Shown here: positions 13,188 through 24,325 of the stretch, one piece after another | How positions within the stretch are numbered: position 1 is the first letter of the stretch | Layout: each line of letters opens with the position of its first letter | NCBI GenBank assembly: GCA_023213395.1 | Contig: CM041465.1 | Span: 154,263,741-154,327,740, forward strand | Reading direction: 5' to 3' | Origin: Cycas panzhihuaensis | Lineage: Eukaryota > Cycadophyta | DNA: 64,000 bases | The notes under the pieces: generated by a model | What the model was told of the DNA's origin: nothing | The model's database searches: none | Seen by the model: only the letters and a program-made list of their open reading frames with translations | Program-made: the position numbers and the translations under genes

Positions 13188-14136
13188 TGCTGTGATGAAA
13201 GCAGTCTCCTCTTCTTCTTCATCTTTTTCTTTGCTGTATCCGCCGATAGGTCTTTTTCCTTTGTAAATTTCATTTCGTCTTTGAGGACACTGATAAGGAT
13301 AGTGTCCACTCTGTCATGATAGCGGCATATGTCGAAGATCCTACAATTCTTTGGTGAAGTGTCCGGTTGTCCTGATTGTAGCATATTCTATTTTCTCTAC
13401 TGCGTCCTCGTCCTGTGGAATTTGACCAGCGTCCTCGACTTCTGGAATCTGGCATTCTGCTTGGTGCACGAAATTGTTGTCTTCCTCTTTGCCCGAGATT
13501 CATTCTGGATGCAAAAGCATCTTCTAGCTCTGTCGTATTTTCGTATCTTTTCTTTCTCTGCTCCTGTCTTAATAGCAGTCCTGTCAATTCATCAAGAGTT
13601 AATTTATCTAACCTATCACTATCAGTGATAGTGTTAACAATGGTATCAAAAGATTTGGGCAGCCTTACTATTACTATTTCTACAAGGTCTTATTTAGATA
13701 TCATTCCTCCAGCACTCAGAAGATTATTTCTAACAGTGATGATTTTATGCATAAATTCTTCCACTGCTTCATTTTCTTTCATATGGAGTTTATACAACTC
13801 TTCTTTGAGTGTGATTATCCTCGCTTTATTCTTTTGACCATATAGGTTTTCTAAACATTTCCAGATTTTAGAAGTCTGATTCAGTTTTTCAACATAGACA
13901 AGTACAAAATCTAAAATAGACATTTTTAGAGTGAGACTACCCATGTTATTCCTTTTAATCCAGCTCTTCAATTTGTCATCACCAGCAGGAGGACGGGTTT
14001 CTTTTCCTTCAGCAATTTCCCAGGCATCTTTCATCCTCAGAATGGTCTCCATTTTGATTTTCCACACATGGTAATTTGAACTGGTCGGTTTTTCAGGTTC
14101 AGATAGAGTAATAAGGGAGGAAGACATGATTTTCAA
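13188..14136 (-). pseudogene. Element C gag with disrupted zinc knuckle
   Basis: Starts at an ATG at 14136 (MKIMSSSLITLSEPEKPTSS). A copia gag of the UBN2 type runs through 13690 (NYHVWKIKMETILRMKDAWE; LYGQKNKARIITLKEELYKL). A single TAA at 13690-13692 interrupts it. The same frame continues to about 13270 through LTLDELTGLLLRQEQRKKRY and an Arg/Ser/Gly-rich stretch. The CCHC knuckle around 13330-13390 is spread over different frames by at least one indel, so nucleic-acid binding would be lost. The start was chosen because gag similarity begins within a few residues of it. Confidence 0.9.
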
Positions 14137-14779
14137 GTTGAAGGACCTGATTTAGGGCCAATCCGTATAGCTGTACGGATTTTCGTACAAAACCCTAGGT
14201 GTACAGCCTAAAATGAAGTGTACCTCAAAATGTAGGTTTTCAAGTCGCCTATGAGGATCTGAAGTCAGATTTTTGAAATTGCTTTCCAAATGAGAGAAAT
14301 CGGCTCTAGAAGAAAAAACGGCGGCTAGGGCAGAAATTCAAATTTTGAGAAAAAACACTGGAAAATCTCAAAATAAACCTTCGATTTTGGATGCAAATCA
14401 AATGTATTTATAGTGTGAAGGATTTTGGACAAGAAATACCCAGATTTTTTTGAAAATTGAAGAGATTTTTGCTTTGGTTTCTCCAAAAACGTGCAGACTG
14501 GTTAGGGCTTGATTTGGGCTTGAAAACGGCCTCAAAATGCTTCACTCCAGAAGAGAGATGTGTTCGGCGTGCTCCGATCTACCTCCTTGCAAAATTTCAT
14601 CTCGATCTGACACTGTCAAAAAATTGACATCCATACAGGTCCGTACAGGTCCGTACAGTTCCATACAATTCCGTACGATGGAGAATTTATGACACTGGCT
14701 GATAAATCTTCCTTCAACACTTGATAGAATTGACAAACAGAAGAATTCTTCTCAAGAGATGTCAGTTTGAGCAACCTTG
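14137..14779 (-). other. Element C 5' leader
   Basis: Non-coding leader between PBS and gag. It contains repeated GTAC-type words and a tandem 10-bp array (listed separately). A short open frame (14542-14736) spans it but has no gag similarity. Confidence 0.7.
14631..14680. repeat. Five-unit 10-bp tandem repeat in the leader of C
   Basis: Five consecutive 10-base units of the type CCRTACARKT (units start at 14631, 14641, 14651, 14661 and 14671). Related words recur at about 14165-14210 (CCGTATAGCTGTACGG). Each unit carries a GTAC or ATAC core. The function is unknown. Confidence 0.85.
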
Positions 14780-14790
14780 CTCTGATACCA
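14780..14790 (-). promoter_or_regulatory. Primer-binding site of element C
   Basis: On the minus strand it reads TGGTATCAGAG, immediately inside the 5' LTR. This matches the complement of the plant initiator-Met tRNA 3' end used by most copia elements. Confidence 0.93.
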
Positions 14791-15010
14791 TGTTTAAAAA
14801 ATACAGATCAGAAACCAACAGAGAAAGGAATGAGATGATTTTCTATTGAGATTCAATTTACTTAAGTATACAAGATACATGAGTTGGTTACAACCACTAA
14901 TGTAACCTATCACTCAGATACTTCCAAGTGGCATGATCTCATGAGAGCATTTAAAGGTTGGTCTAACATGACCCTCTTTTCTGTCCTAGATAAAACATTA
15001 TATCTTAACA
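14791..15010 (-). repeat. 5' LTR of element C
   Basis: 220 bp, TG..CA, with the PBS adjoining at 14780-14790 and the target-site copy TCATT at 15011-15015. Confidence 0.95.
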
Positions 15011-15350
15011 TCATTTTCTTTCATATGTGATCTGTACAACTCTTCCTTTAGAGTTATTATCCTAGCTTTTTTTCTATCCAAAAAGATTTTGGAAATATTT
15101 ATAAATTGCTGATGTAGAATTCAACATTTCCACATAAATGAGAAGTGGATCTAAAATTGAGAGCTTTAAAGTGATTACTCCTAAGTTGTCCCTTTCCAAC
15201 CAGTTAGCTAATTTACTACTTGTATCATCAGGTTTGGTTTCAGAACCATCTATGATTTTCTAGGTATTTTTATCCCTCAAGAGAGTTTCTACCTTTATTT
15301 TCTATACATGGTAGTTTGTCTTGATTAAGGAGCCCTAGGATAGAAAATAT
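15011..15350 (-). pseudogene. Element B gag N-terminal part
   Basis: On the minus strand from about 15350, decayed UBN2-type gag: SSKLANWLERDNLGVITLKL, then ILDPLLIYVEMLNSTSAIYK and a KEELYRSHMKEN-like end at the element C insertion. It continues at 9779 once C is removed. It is clearly related to the gag of C, with several stops. Confidence 0.85.
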
Positions 15351-16018
15351 TATAAAAACTGGAACTAAGAGTATTAATTGCTACTTATCCATATAGTTGT
15401 ATGGAATTCTGTACAAAATTGAAGGTGTATGGATCAAAACAAAAGTGGTATTAAAAGAAAGCTCTATTCATGAGCAGTTCAGATTTGAGATTATTTTTGA
15501 GACATTCGACTGAATCTAGGAGAAATTAGCCTCCAAAGGCAAATTTGAATAGCTAGGGTTTTAGATAAAACCATAAAAATCTCTTCAGAGCTAAGACAAA
15601 TCCTTTTACAAATGTATTTAACCCCTCAAATCTAATATGAGAAGTGTTTATGAGTACTTTATACTTGGATTTTAAAGTGAATCAAAGAAAAAATATAGGT
15701 TCGAGCTCTCAACACCGTACAACTATTCTACTAGCTAAAACTGGGTCAAAATAACTCAAAATCACTTTAACTTAGTTGAGAGAAATGTTGTTCATGCAGA
15801 GATAAACTAGTTGGTGAAGTTTTAGCTCATTCCAAGAACTTCAAAAAATTAACTCTGTACACATCCGTGCAGTTTTGTTTGAAAAGACTTTTGCAAATAG
15901 ATTACCTTCTTCAGCTTCAAGACATCACTTGACCTTTAAGTCTTTAATGTTCTACTTTAATGTACTCACAAGTGTAATCACATCTCTCAAAATGTTAAAT
16001 CGGTATCCACACAGACCT
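15351..16018 (-). other. Element B 5' leader
   Basis: Non-coding leader between PBS and gag. It has several GTAC/GTAT words related to those in the leader of C (near 15395-15435 and 15715-15870). No other feature was seen. Confidence 0.65.
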
Positions 16019-16030
16019 GCTTTAATACCA

Positions 16031-16258
16031 TATTAAAAATAAGTAGATCTCTTATTAATTCAGAAAGGATTGCTTAAGATTCATTTGAAGACTATGTATT
16101 TATAAATATAAGTTGGTTCTATGATGGTTAGAAAGAGAGAGAAGTAACTAACAATTCTTGAGATAACAAGTGTCACATTCTATGATATTAGTTACTTTAG
16201 CAAGGGTATGCACATTACCCCTTTTATTATAATAGAGATAACACATTACATTCTAACA
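16031..16258 (-). repeat. 5' LTR of element B
   Basis: 228 bp partner of 5876-6103. The adjoining PBS at about 16019-16030 reads TGGTATTAAAGC on the minus strand, a decayed initiator-Met site. The outer end ACA is followed by the TGAAC duplication (16259-16263). Confidence 0.92.
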
Positions 16259-16263
16259 TGAAC

Positions 16264-17060
16264 TTCTTTAACCTAAAATTCATGTCCTAGTATTTTATTC
16301 TTTAACATGTATCTAACCATTTTGACTATAGTATAGTTCTTCCTTTCTACTACACCATTTTTCTAAGGGGTCTAAGGATTTATTAGCTATCTCCTTATTC
16401 CATGATGAGTATAATAGACTTAAAATTAATTTGAGATGAACTCTCTCCCATTATCTAATCATAGGGAGAGGATTTTGTATCTACTTTGTCTTTCGACATC
16501 AGTTTTGAAATCAACAAAGTGTTGAAAATCATCTAACTTAAACTTTAGGAAATAAACCCAAGCTTTCCTTATAAAATCATCAATGAATGTGATAAAATAT
16601 CTGGCTCCTACCAATGAGGGAATATCCATGGAACCACAAATATTTATGTAGACTAATTGGAGAGGTCCATTTGCTCTATAGTTATTATCTGGAAAACTTT
16701 CTCTATGTTATTTTCCAAGGAAGCATCATTTACATATACTTTTATCTACTTCAATATGGAATAACCCATATACCATATCCATCTTCTTCATTAGTGCTAG
16801 ACTACTGTAACTCCAATGGTTAAATCTCTTATGTCATGAGTCATTATCAAGCTTTATTGATGTTTTCAAAGAATAAGTATCAGAAGGAATAAGGACTAGT
16901 TTGAAAAGTCTATCCTTAGTTATTTTGCCCTTAGCAACCACTACCTTGTTTCTTGTTTTATCTTTAATAGTGGATTCTCCATTATCAAATATTACCTTAT
17001 AATCTTGGCCCATCATCTGTCTTATAGATAGAAGGTTTTTCTTAAGAGCTAGCACATAAA
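16264..17060 (-). pseudogene. Element A integrase core and gag-pre-integrase domain
   Basis: Continuation of A beyond element B. The minus strand carries the NGVVERKNYTIVKMVRYML block near 16285-16350, integrase core sequence with a LRSDNGREF-like block near 16425-16480, and the gag-pre-integrase zone toward 16830. The 73-codon stretch 16834-17055 (MLALKKNLLSIRQMMGQDYK) is the junction with protease. Several TAG and TGA stops are present. Confidence 0.85.
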
Positions 17061-18400
17061 GTACATCATCAAGGTATCTAGTGTTTTTTTATTCTATTTG
17101 TAACACTATATTACCTCTTCCAATGGACTCATAGGAGGTATCATCACTAAATATAATGGATCCTTTTTTGGCTCTATCTAAAGTACTGAATAGATGCTCT
17201 TTGTATGACATATGGGTGGAACAACCAGAATCGACATACTAATTATCATCTTCATCTTCATAGGTAATGAAACTTAATAAAAAGATATGATTATTTCCCC
17301 TTACTTCCATAATAATATTAGCAGTTCCCTTATTTGGTGGACCATGTTTGGTAAAGTATTTATCTTCTATGTGGCTAATATGATTGTAAAATGTGCAATT
17401 AGGTGAATCACTTATTCCAAAACTAAGGCTTTTACTATGAGGATATGACCTATAAAAATGAGATGGTCTCCCCCTTTCCACAAATGGAGCTTGAGTCTCC
17501 CTTTATTTGTTATTTGGATAAGTGTAATTGGTCCTTTGAGGTTGCATATCCCCTTTACAATTTGGATAACATTGGTTTGTCCCATGATTCCTTTGTTGGA
17601 TTTAGTACCTACTATGGCTAGTATTCCTTTGATTAGCTCCTTGTCTTCTTTGGTGTGGAGCTTGATACTTAGGTTGGCTTTCTTGGTACATATCTTGTCT
17701 AAGATTCCTATTTCTTCCTTTTGGGGATTAATCCCTAGACTTGGAGGTACCTGCTTGAGAACTGGATCATATTCTTACTTTAGTAATAAAAGCATATTCA
17801 AGAGATTCATTAGTATTCTATTGTTCCTCTACTGCCATCAAGAGGGTACTTAGTTACTCTATTTTCAATACACTCAAGTCTTTTGATACTGTAATACTAG
17901 TAATCACCATTTCAAATCTCTTAACAGCATTAACACATCCCAAGATTCATTCAACTACTCTTTGTTCAGTCAATGTATCGCCAAATGATCTTATTTGATT
18001 GACTATATCTTGTACCTTTGTCATAAAATCAATTATAAATTCAATTAGTATCATTTTAAGATTTTCAAATTTACTTCTTAGGGTTTATAATTTTGATGAG
18101 GCAACCCCTTCATAGATTAATTGTAAAGTGTCTGAAGCTTTTTTAGATGTTACTGATTCATTGAATCTTAGAAATATGTGGTCTTCAAGTGTATAGAATA
18201 TCAATGTAAGTGCTTCATTATCTTTCTTAATATTTGCTTTGTAGGCTAACTTCTTAAGATTTGTTGGATTTTGCCCTAATTTAGTATACCTTGTTCTCAC
18301 AATATCCCATATTTTATTAACTATAAGGATGGGTCTCATCCTCCTACTCTAATTTAGAAAATTAGAACCATGAAATTTAAGGATAACATATTGCTAAAGT
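17061..18400 (-). pseudogene. Element A protease and gag
   Basis: The protease motif reads YVDSGCSTHMSYK at about 17200-17240 and is intact. Upstream lies a zinc-knuckle-like block CTFYNHISHIEDKYF (about 17340-17400) with two of its cysteines changed to tyrosine. A basic region follows, and gag is clearest in the 84-codon stretch 18085-18339 (LIFYTLEDHIFLRFNES, DTLQLIYEGVASSKL). The same gag is found in element D at 32559-32834. The gag start is near 18400, and stops interrupt it. Confidence 0.87.
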
Positions 18401-21083
18401 TGGATGCCGTTATGTCTTAACCAGGTTTTGATAAGTCTTTTGATAAGAATTCCTTTAAAGATATAATTATCTAAATGAGGTTTAAAAAAAATTATCCCAA
18501 GCAATAAAGTTTTATGGTTATTCTTAAATGTTTAATAAGTGTCTTAGTCCGTACAAAGGTTTCTAAGCTCTAAGTTTAAGTGTCTCTAGGGGAAGCTGTC
18601 GATTACTATCTTGTCTAGTGGTGCCTTCCCACAAGTGATAAATCAGGGACCCAACATACTGGTACATTAGCTATTCACTTGATACACCTCAGTATGTGGG
18701 CTATTATGAAGGTGCTAAGACCCCCTGATTTGTGTGTCCATCTATGTCGGTCTTATGTCTAGTGACAGATCTAACGGTGATGGCTTTACTAACCAAGGCA
18801 CTCATCCTCTATAGGTCTAGCCTTTGTCTCCAAACTCTAAATATAGATAGATTATTCACCTTAGCCTACCACCTAATACATCTAATAGCTAGTGACATTC
18901 CTCATCCAATATGAGTAGAATAAAGACATATATATTGTGGTAAGTTTAAGGATCCTAACCATTCCTCTTGTAAGGCTATAAAAAGAAAGATGGTTGATTT
19001 AGGTGATTATTTTATTTAATGTGAGAATAATAAATATTAACTATGGTCTTACTTAAATAATAAAGGATTCCTTTTAATATCAAGAAATAAAGAGCTTCAA
19101 ATAAGCAAGACTTAAATACACTTTCAAATAAAAAAATAATCAATGCTTTTGAATCAATTCACTATGAGAAATAAAATCAAGGATCAAAATATTTCCTTTT
19201 AATGAAGCAATATGGATGTAAGTATACAATCTATTCTCTTTTAAATTTGAAAAGTTCTCCTTGAATAATAAAACAACTTACTTGGAAAGAAAAAAAACTA
19301 AAAAATATATGTATGATCTTTTGAAGGAATGCCTTAATGCAAAATAATATCAATGAAATAAGATAAAGATTTCTTATGCAAACTTTACCTTTCAAATGGA
19401 AGAAGCTCCTTGAAAAAGTAACTATAAACAAATGTTAATGAGAATGTGTTCACTTTCAATAAGGTTATATTTAATGAATCAATAGGAAGGTATAAGTAAA
19501 TGAATCAAGAAGATGAACCTTTCAATCTTTGAATATTTTTTAATCATGATAGCTTATCAACCTTTACAACTAATAAGATTTTTTTGAAATGAAGAGAAAA
19601 TTTATAATCCTTTTTCAAAATGATAAATATAAATGGTTTTAGAATGAAAGATTATATATATAAAGATGCAATGATATTCTTGAATAAAATGAGCCTTAAA
19701 TTTTGAAAGAATCAAAATAGTAGCCAATAATTTATACAATGCAATACTCTTATGAAATTTCAAGAAATAAGATGGCCTTAAGGCAAACAAAAGTTCCTTC
19801 AAGTGAGATCAAAATGTATAAAATCACTTATAAATGTTTCTAGATATAATGTCAGTGAAATAAAGGAGAGCTCTTTAGTTGATTTTCTTATAGACAAGGT
19901 TTACTTTAGGTATTTAAGAAGGTAAATGACCTTAAATAGGTATAAATACTTAAGGAGACTTCTTAAATAATCAGAAAATGCTCAAGGAAATCACTTAGAT
20001 TTACTTCTAGATGTTAAGGAAAGAAGATAATATGATAAGAGGTACCAGTTTGTAGCTTTTGATCTAAATATGGCTCTTACTACTTTAGAAGCTAAAAATG
20101 ATGCTAAAATGTTGTACAACAACTTATAAGTCTTATAAACACCAAAAAATATCATCAATAATTAGTTAGTATACAAACATTAATCAAATATATTTAGTTA
20201 GAAAGAAATTTTAGCTAAAAATATCACTAAAAGTGACTAACTAGGACTAAAATAGAGCCTTAATTTTAGAAGTTTTAATGATGTACAAAATAATATCAGA
20301 ATATGACGAAACCTATTCTATTGCATACAGCTCTAAAAATCATTTCCAACAATTCAAACAACCTGAGAAACTAAGTTGTAGAATTTAAGTTATTAAAGAA
20401 ATGATGTAAAAACCCTTTTATGGCTAATGAAATAAGAGTAATAAATGAAGGTCAACTTTAACTTAATTAAACTCTATAAAATATGGCTCAAATCAAGTAA
20501 ATAAGGACTCCAAAGTTATATATCTTTGAATCAAGAATCCAAAAAATCTAACAGTTCATAAAACTAACTTCCTAGCACAGAGATATTACTGAAAAAGCGA
20601 GGAGCACTCCTTTAGGTAAAAATTTAAAAAACAAAAACAAGGATTACGCCTTTAGCCCCTTTTCAAATAGGCTTATGGTCATGTATAAGGCCACATGATT
20701 GATGGCTTTAGTCCCCAAGGGGCCCTAAATTGTAAAAATTATCAAATATAGAATATAATTTCTCAAAAAATAAAAGACTTTTAATTCAATTGATAATATT
20801 TGAAATTCGTTAAGGGTTTACAGTCATATAGAGGTCTCATGGGACTAGGGGCTAGCTCATGAAGGGGGCTTAGGCCCAAAAAATGTATAGAATCTAAATC
20901 AATATCTAATTTAATTTATTTAAATTAAAACTATATAAAAAATAAAGATTTTTTATTAAAAAATAGATGATAATTAATACAATAAACTAGAGATGGAATT
21001 TCATATAAAACATTGATGAAATCAAGCATAAAATCGACTAAAATTGTTGTGGAGGAGGGTGCCACAGATTCACAATGAAGATC
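18401..21083 (-). other. Element A long 5' leader, part 1
   Basis: Non-coding sequence upstream of A's gag. The part 18420-19430 aligns by eye with D's leader (about 31600-32450), including a conserved block ending in CTCATATTGGATG on the minus strand. The part 20630-20880 carries GCCCC / GGGGCTA words like those of the F scaffold, so A and F share leader ancestry. Short open frames here (such as 19231-19431 and 19602-19802) are AT-rich noise. Confidence 0.65.
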
Positions 21084-21478
21084 TGAAGGAAATAGAATGC
21101 AGGAGAATATGGCATAACATAAACTAATCTTTAATACATTAATACTTTAATACATTATTGTTACATAATTATGAAAGTCATTGTATTCAATCCATTGTGA
21201 TAGAGAGAGCTTTACAAATTTCCTAATATAGGCACTGTCTAAAGACACTAGGGTTTCACACCCCTCAACATATCTAATTTTGGGGGAAGAGGGAAACTCC
21301 TCAATCCCTGAAATTCAAATTACAATAAAACAATACAAACTTAACTCAAAGTAAACTTAACTCAAATTAACTAAACTTACCTACACATATTGAGTACCCA
21401 CATGTGTAAATTGAGGAAGATGATGTGTGTTCCCCTGGTTGGAAGGTGGGAGTGGAGTGATGACTATTAAATACAACA
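21084..21478 (-). repeat. 3' LTR of F1
   Basis: 395 bp, TG..CA, recognisable by the block GTGTAAATTGAGGAAGA and the TCTAAAGACACTAGGGTT block. It is homologous to the LTRs of F2 and F3. Confidence 0.9.
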
Positions 21479-21499
21479 TTCTCCCCCTTAAAGATCATC

Positions 21500-21970
21500 A
21501 CGAACACTTATATCTTCTCTTTAAACTTATGAAATTTGTATTTGAAAAAAACTTTAAGATTCTATCTCTTAACTTGATCTTTATCAACTTGCTTCATCCT
21601 TCTTGTAAAATATGTTTCTTTACAATGGAGTAATGCAAAAAAATTATAAGTGAATGAAGTTTGATTCGTACAAAGGTGAATAGCTACAACTTTGACTTTA
21701 ACTCTTGGAACATTAAGAAAACTTTGAATTTGAACTTTATCATTTGTATTGTGAACAACTATCAAATCATCATAAATCTCATCTATCATATCATAAGATT
21801 CATTCTCCCCCTTAAATGGAGGATCATGATCTTGTACTGTAAGTTGATCATACATTTGATCTGAATCTTCTTTGGTCTTTTCATTATAATTTACCTATTT
21901 TGGTACCTGTCTCACATGCTCAACAAAAATAACATCAAATACATTGAGGGTATCTCCCCCATAAGTATGT
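21500..21970 (-). pseudogene. F1 gag-like C-terminal relic
   Basis: Minus-strand similarity to the short gag of F2 and F3. The 97-codon stretch 21562-21855 includes HDPPFKGENESYDMIDEIYD, which F2 and F3 match with PPFEGENE(D)ESYD. The N-terminal half seen in F2 and F3 is missing, so F1 has lost about 0.75 kb here. No enzymatic domain follows before the polypurine tract. Confidence 0.75.
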
Positions 21971-22980
21971 AGATAATTGAAAGAACTACTTAATGGAACT
22001 GACCGTTTTGAAAATAGGTTCCTACAAGTCAAATTTAAATGATTCAAAGTTATAGGCCTTTTTTTTAGGAATAATAGGAGTAGGGAGCTTAAAAACTTAT
22101 AAAAATGTTAATAAAACTTTATAGAATGATGTAAAAAGATCAAATATATCTTAGAGTGCTACTTAATATCTTTTTAATTAAAAAAAAGTAAGAAATAATA
22201 TATGAAAAGTGCGTAAATATGGCAGGTTAGAGGTAATTAAGTACCTCTACTTTGATGCTTTTGAAAATTAGTAAGACCACTTCAAATATTATAAGAAACT
22301 ATGTTAGTTTAAAGGGGAGTGAGTCATCTTTCCAACGAAACTAACGGAACTAAATTTTGATACAAAACAGTAAAGTTATAGCAGAAATGGCAACAAGTAC
22401 CTTTATGTGAATATGTTTAAAAAATGCTAAAAGACACCAAAGTGCCACTTTTAGAGGTTAAAATAATGATTAAAATAAATTCTAAAAAATAAAATAAATG
22501 GTTGGTAATAAAGTAGTTTACTATAGAATGGATCTTGGCAGAAAATAATCTCCCAGTAATAAAATATAATTTGACAAAAAAATGATTTTATGAAAAAGTT
22601 TAAAATAGCTTTAAAAATGAATGATTGACTCTAAATCGACTGAAACGGGGTCAAATCAGCATCAAATTAGTCATATGATCAATCAAAATTGATCTACGAA
22701 AAATTTCTGATATACTGAAATTAGGTTCATAAAAAATTGATGACCCAGTGAGGAGTTATGGCAAAAAATTGCCAATTACCCTATATAAAATAAAAATTTT
22801 TTAAAAATGAAAGAAAAAAAATGTTAAAAACTTATGTTAGCCCCTAACTAACAATCATATGGAATCATTTTGTGACTGGGGGCTAAGAGAAAAATGGGGG
22901 CTAGGGTTTTGTAAGCTCTAGAACTAAAATTTTATATAAAATACTTAAATTTTTTAAAACTTTATTAAAAAAAACAAAAG
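21971..22980 (-). other. F1 conserved scaffold
   Basis: Non-coding sequence shared in order with F2 (39060-40077), F3 (52640-53640) and F4 (26072-26994). It includes a block with AACTGACCGTTTT and another with GTCATATGA followed by CAATCAAAATTGATC. An inverted repeat (TTAGCCCC 22837-22844, GGGGCTAA 22879-22886) lies about 100 bp before the cargo slot. Confidence 0.8.
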
Positions 22981-24325
22981 AAAAAAACATTCAAACAACT
23001 TTGAAATACGCATCGTCATTAGCACGACATCTTCTATCATGCAGAGGATCACCCTAGTTGTAGATATGCTACTTACGCATGCTCCCGCTATGGATTTTGG
23101 CTCTACCTCCTATGGGAGGTGGCCCTAGAGAATGCTTTTGCCCAGGCACCCAGTGCAACACTTGTGATGGGACAAAACAAACAAACGAGAAGCTCTCCTT
23201 TATGTCACTAAGAATTTAATGGTGCAAGTCATGAGATCGATCTAGTTGTTGCAGTAATTTTGAGTTTACAACAGTGCTTTACATAACATAACCTTGAAGG
23301 AGGCTACACAAAGAACCAGGGTAATACCTGCTATTATACATCCAAATCCCTACAATTTGGGACGTTTGCACTAAGGAGAATGGTAGCACAAGACGCATCA
23401 CTTGCTAGTGAAAGTGCTTGTAGGCAGGTAACAGAAGCCAAAGCAAGGAGCATGGCGAGGGAGCTTCATTAATTGTAAAAGATCCCAGAGGAAATGAATA
23501 CTCAAGTGTAAAGTTCTACTTCAGTTGCTAAGCAAGTGAAAATGCCAGACGGTCAAAGGAGAATCTGGTGCACGGATCCTCTCGTACTCGAATCTCAAGG
23601 AGTTGGTAGATGTGAAGTCAAAGTTAGCAATAACTCAATCATCAATAGATGTACGGATAACATCTTCTCAGGCGACATAAAACGAGTGCTCTAAATTATT
23701 GAAAGAGCTAGATAAGAAGAATAATTTACTACAAGAGCATGAAAGTAGAGTCACAAGGTTGGGACAATAACTTGATGAGCTGTAGTAAGATCTTATATCA
23801 AAGAAGAGGTTCTGAAAATTGAGCAAGAGATCAAATTTACAGTTACAAGAGCTGGGGCCAATAATGATTGTGAACTCAGCAATCTTTTAGAGGAAGTTTC
23901 TACAAAGAACATTAAAAACCTTGCAAAGTATTTAAGTACAAAAGAGGAAGAGATAGCAAGGCTTAGAGAAGAGTTCAAGATGGTGTCTACACAATGGAAA
24001 CTTAAAACTGGAGAGCTTGAAGCCCAGTTAGAAAAGTAACAGAGGGTTGATCAAGAACTTAAAAAATGGGGAGATAATTTTTTATTGCCACAATAGTTTA
24101 TGCAAAAACTTTTCTAAATATAAATGAAAATGAATACGAATATCATTTTTTATTGTATTTCTAGTATACTAGCTATTGCAGAAATAAAAAGTATTGGATG
24201 TCTATACAAGTTGCTTTGTTGAATGTTCAAGGAAGGAAGAAGCTGCAACACAGAATGAAGATTGCTGAATTAAAGTAGTTGTGCTCATGGCCAGATGTGG
24301 TTGAAGCTTGGGATGATTTTATGTT
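22981..24325 (+). pseudogene. F1 cargo: captured coiled-coil host-gene fragment, antisense to F1
   Basis: The plus strand carries a long coiled-coil coding relic. Readable pieces are LASESACRQVTEAKARSMAR (about 23395-23460), a frame with LLKELDKKNNLLQEHESRVT (about 23698-23757), and IKNLAKYLSTKEEEIARLRE followed by FKMVSTQWKLKTGELEAQLE (about 23910-24035). Stops are mostly TAG or TAA at likely Gln/Lys codons, and frames shift at least twice. CpG-containing sequence precedes it (23005-23140). I do not recognise the protein; a plant ROP-interactor or filament-like coiled-coil protein is possible. Neither flank is retroelement coding sequence, and the slot position matches F3 and F4. Confidence 0.65.

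Larger units (their letters stand above)
9780..15010 (-). mobile_element. Copia element C, the youngest element, nested in B
   Basis: LTRs 9780-9998 (219 bp) and 14791-15010 (220 bp) differ at seven bases plus one indel (about 97% identity). TCATT flanks both sides (9775-9779 and 15011-15015). The polypurine tract follows the left LTR (CCCCCTCTTAATG on the plus strand, 9999-10011) and the initiator-Met PBS lies at 14780-14790. The order gag-protease-integrase-RT-RNase H is complete at 5.2 kb, but several frameshifts and stops make it non-autonomous. It keeps more CpG than its surroundings, in line with recent insertion. Confidence 0.95.
5876..16258 (-). mobile_element. Copia element B, inserted in A and interrupted by C
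   Basis: LTRs 5876-6103 and 16031-16258 are both 228 bp, with about 32 differences (about 86% identity), mostly transitions. The duplication TGAAC flanks it at 5871-5875 and 16259-16263. Removing B joins A's integrase across 5870/16264. A polypurine tract lies at about 6104-6113 and a degenerate initiator-Met PBS at about 16019-16030. Coding order on the minus strand is gag, protease, integrase, RT, RNase H. Element C splits gag at 9779/15011. Confidence 0.92.

Noticed and set aside
13415-13837. 140-codon plus-strand open frame
   Set aside because: It is the antisense of element C gag, which carries the real similarity on the minus strand.
9780-15010. Element C as an intact autonomous retrotransposon
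   Set aside because: Its LTRs are young, but gag has an in-frame TAA at 13690 and several frameshifts separate gag, protease, integrase and RT.
17458-17853. 131-codon plus-strand open frame
   Set aside because: Antisense shadow of element A gag/protease region.
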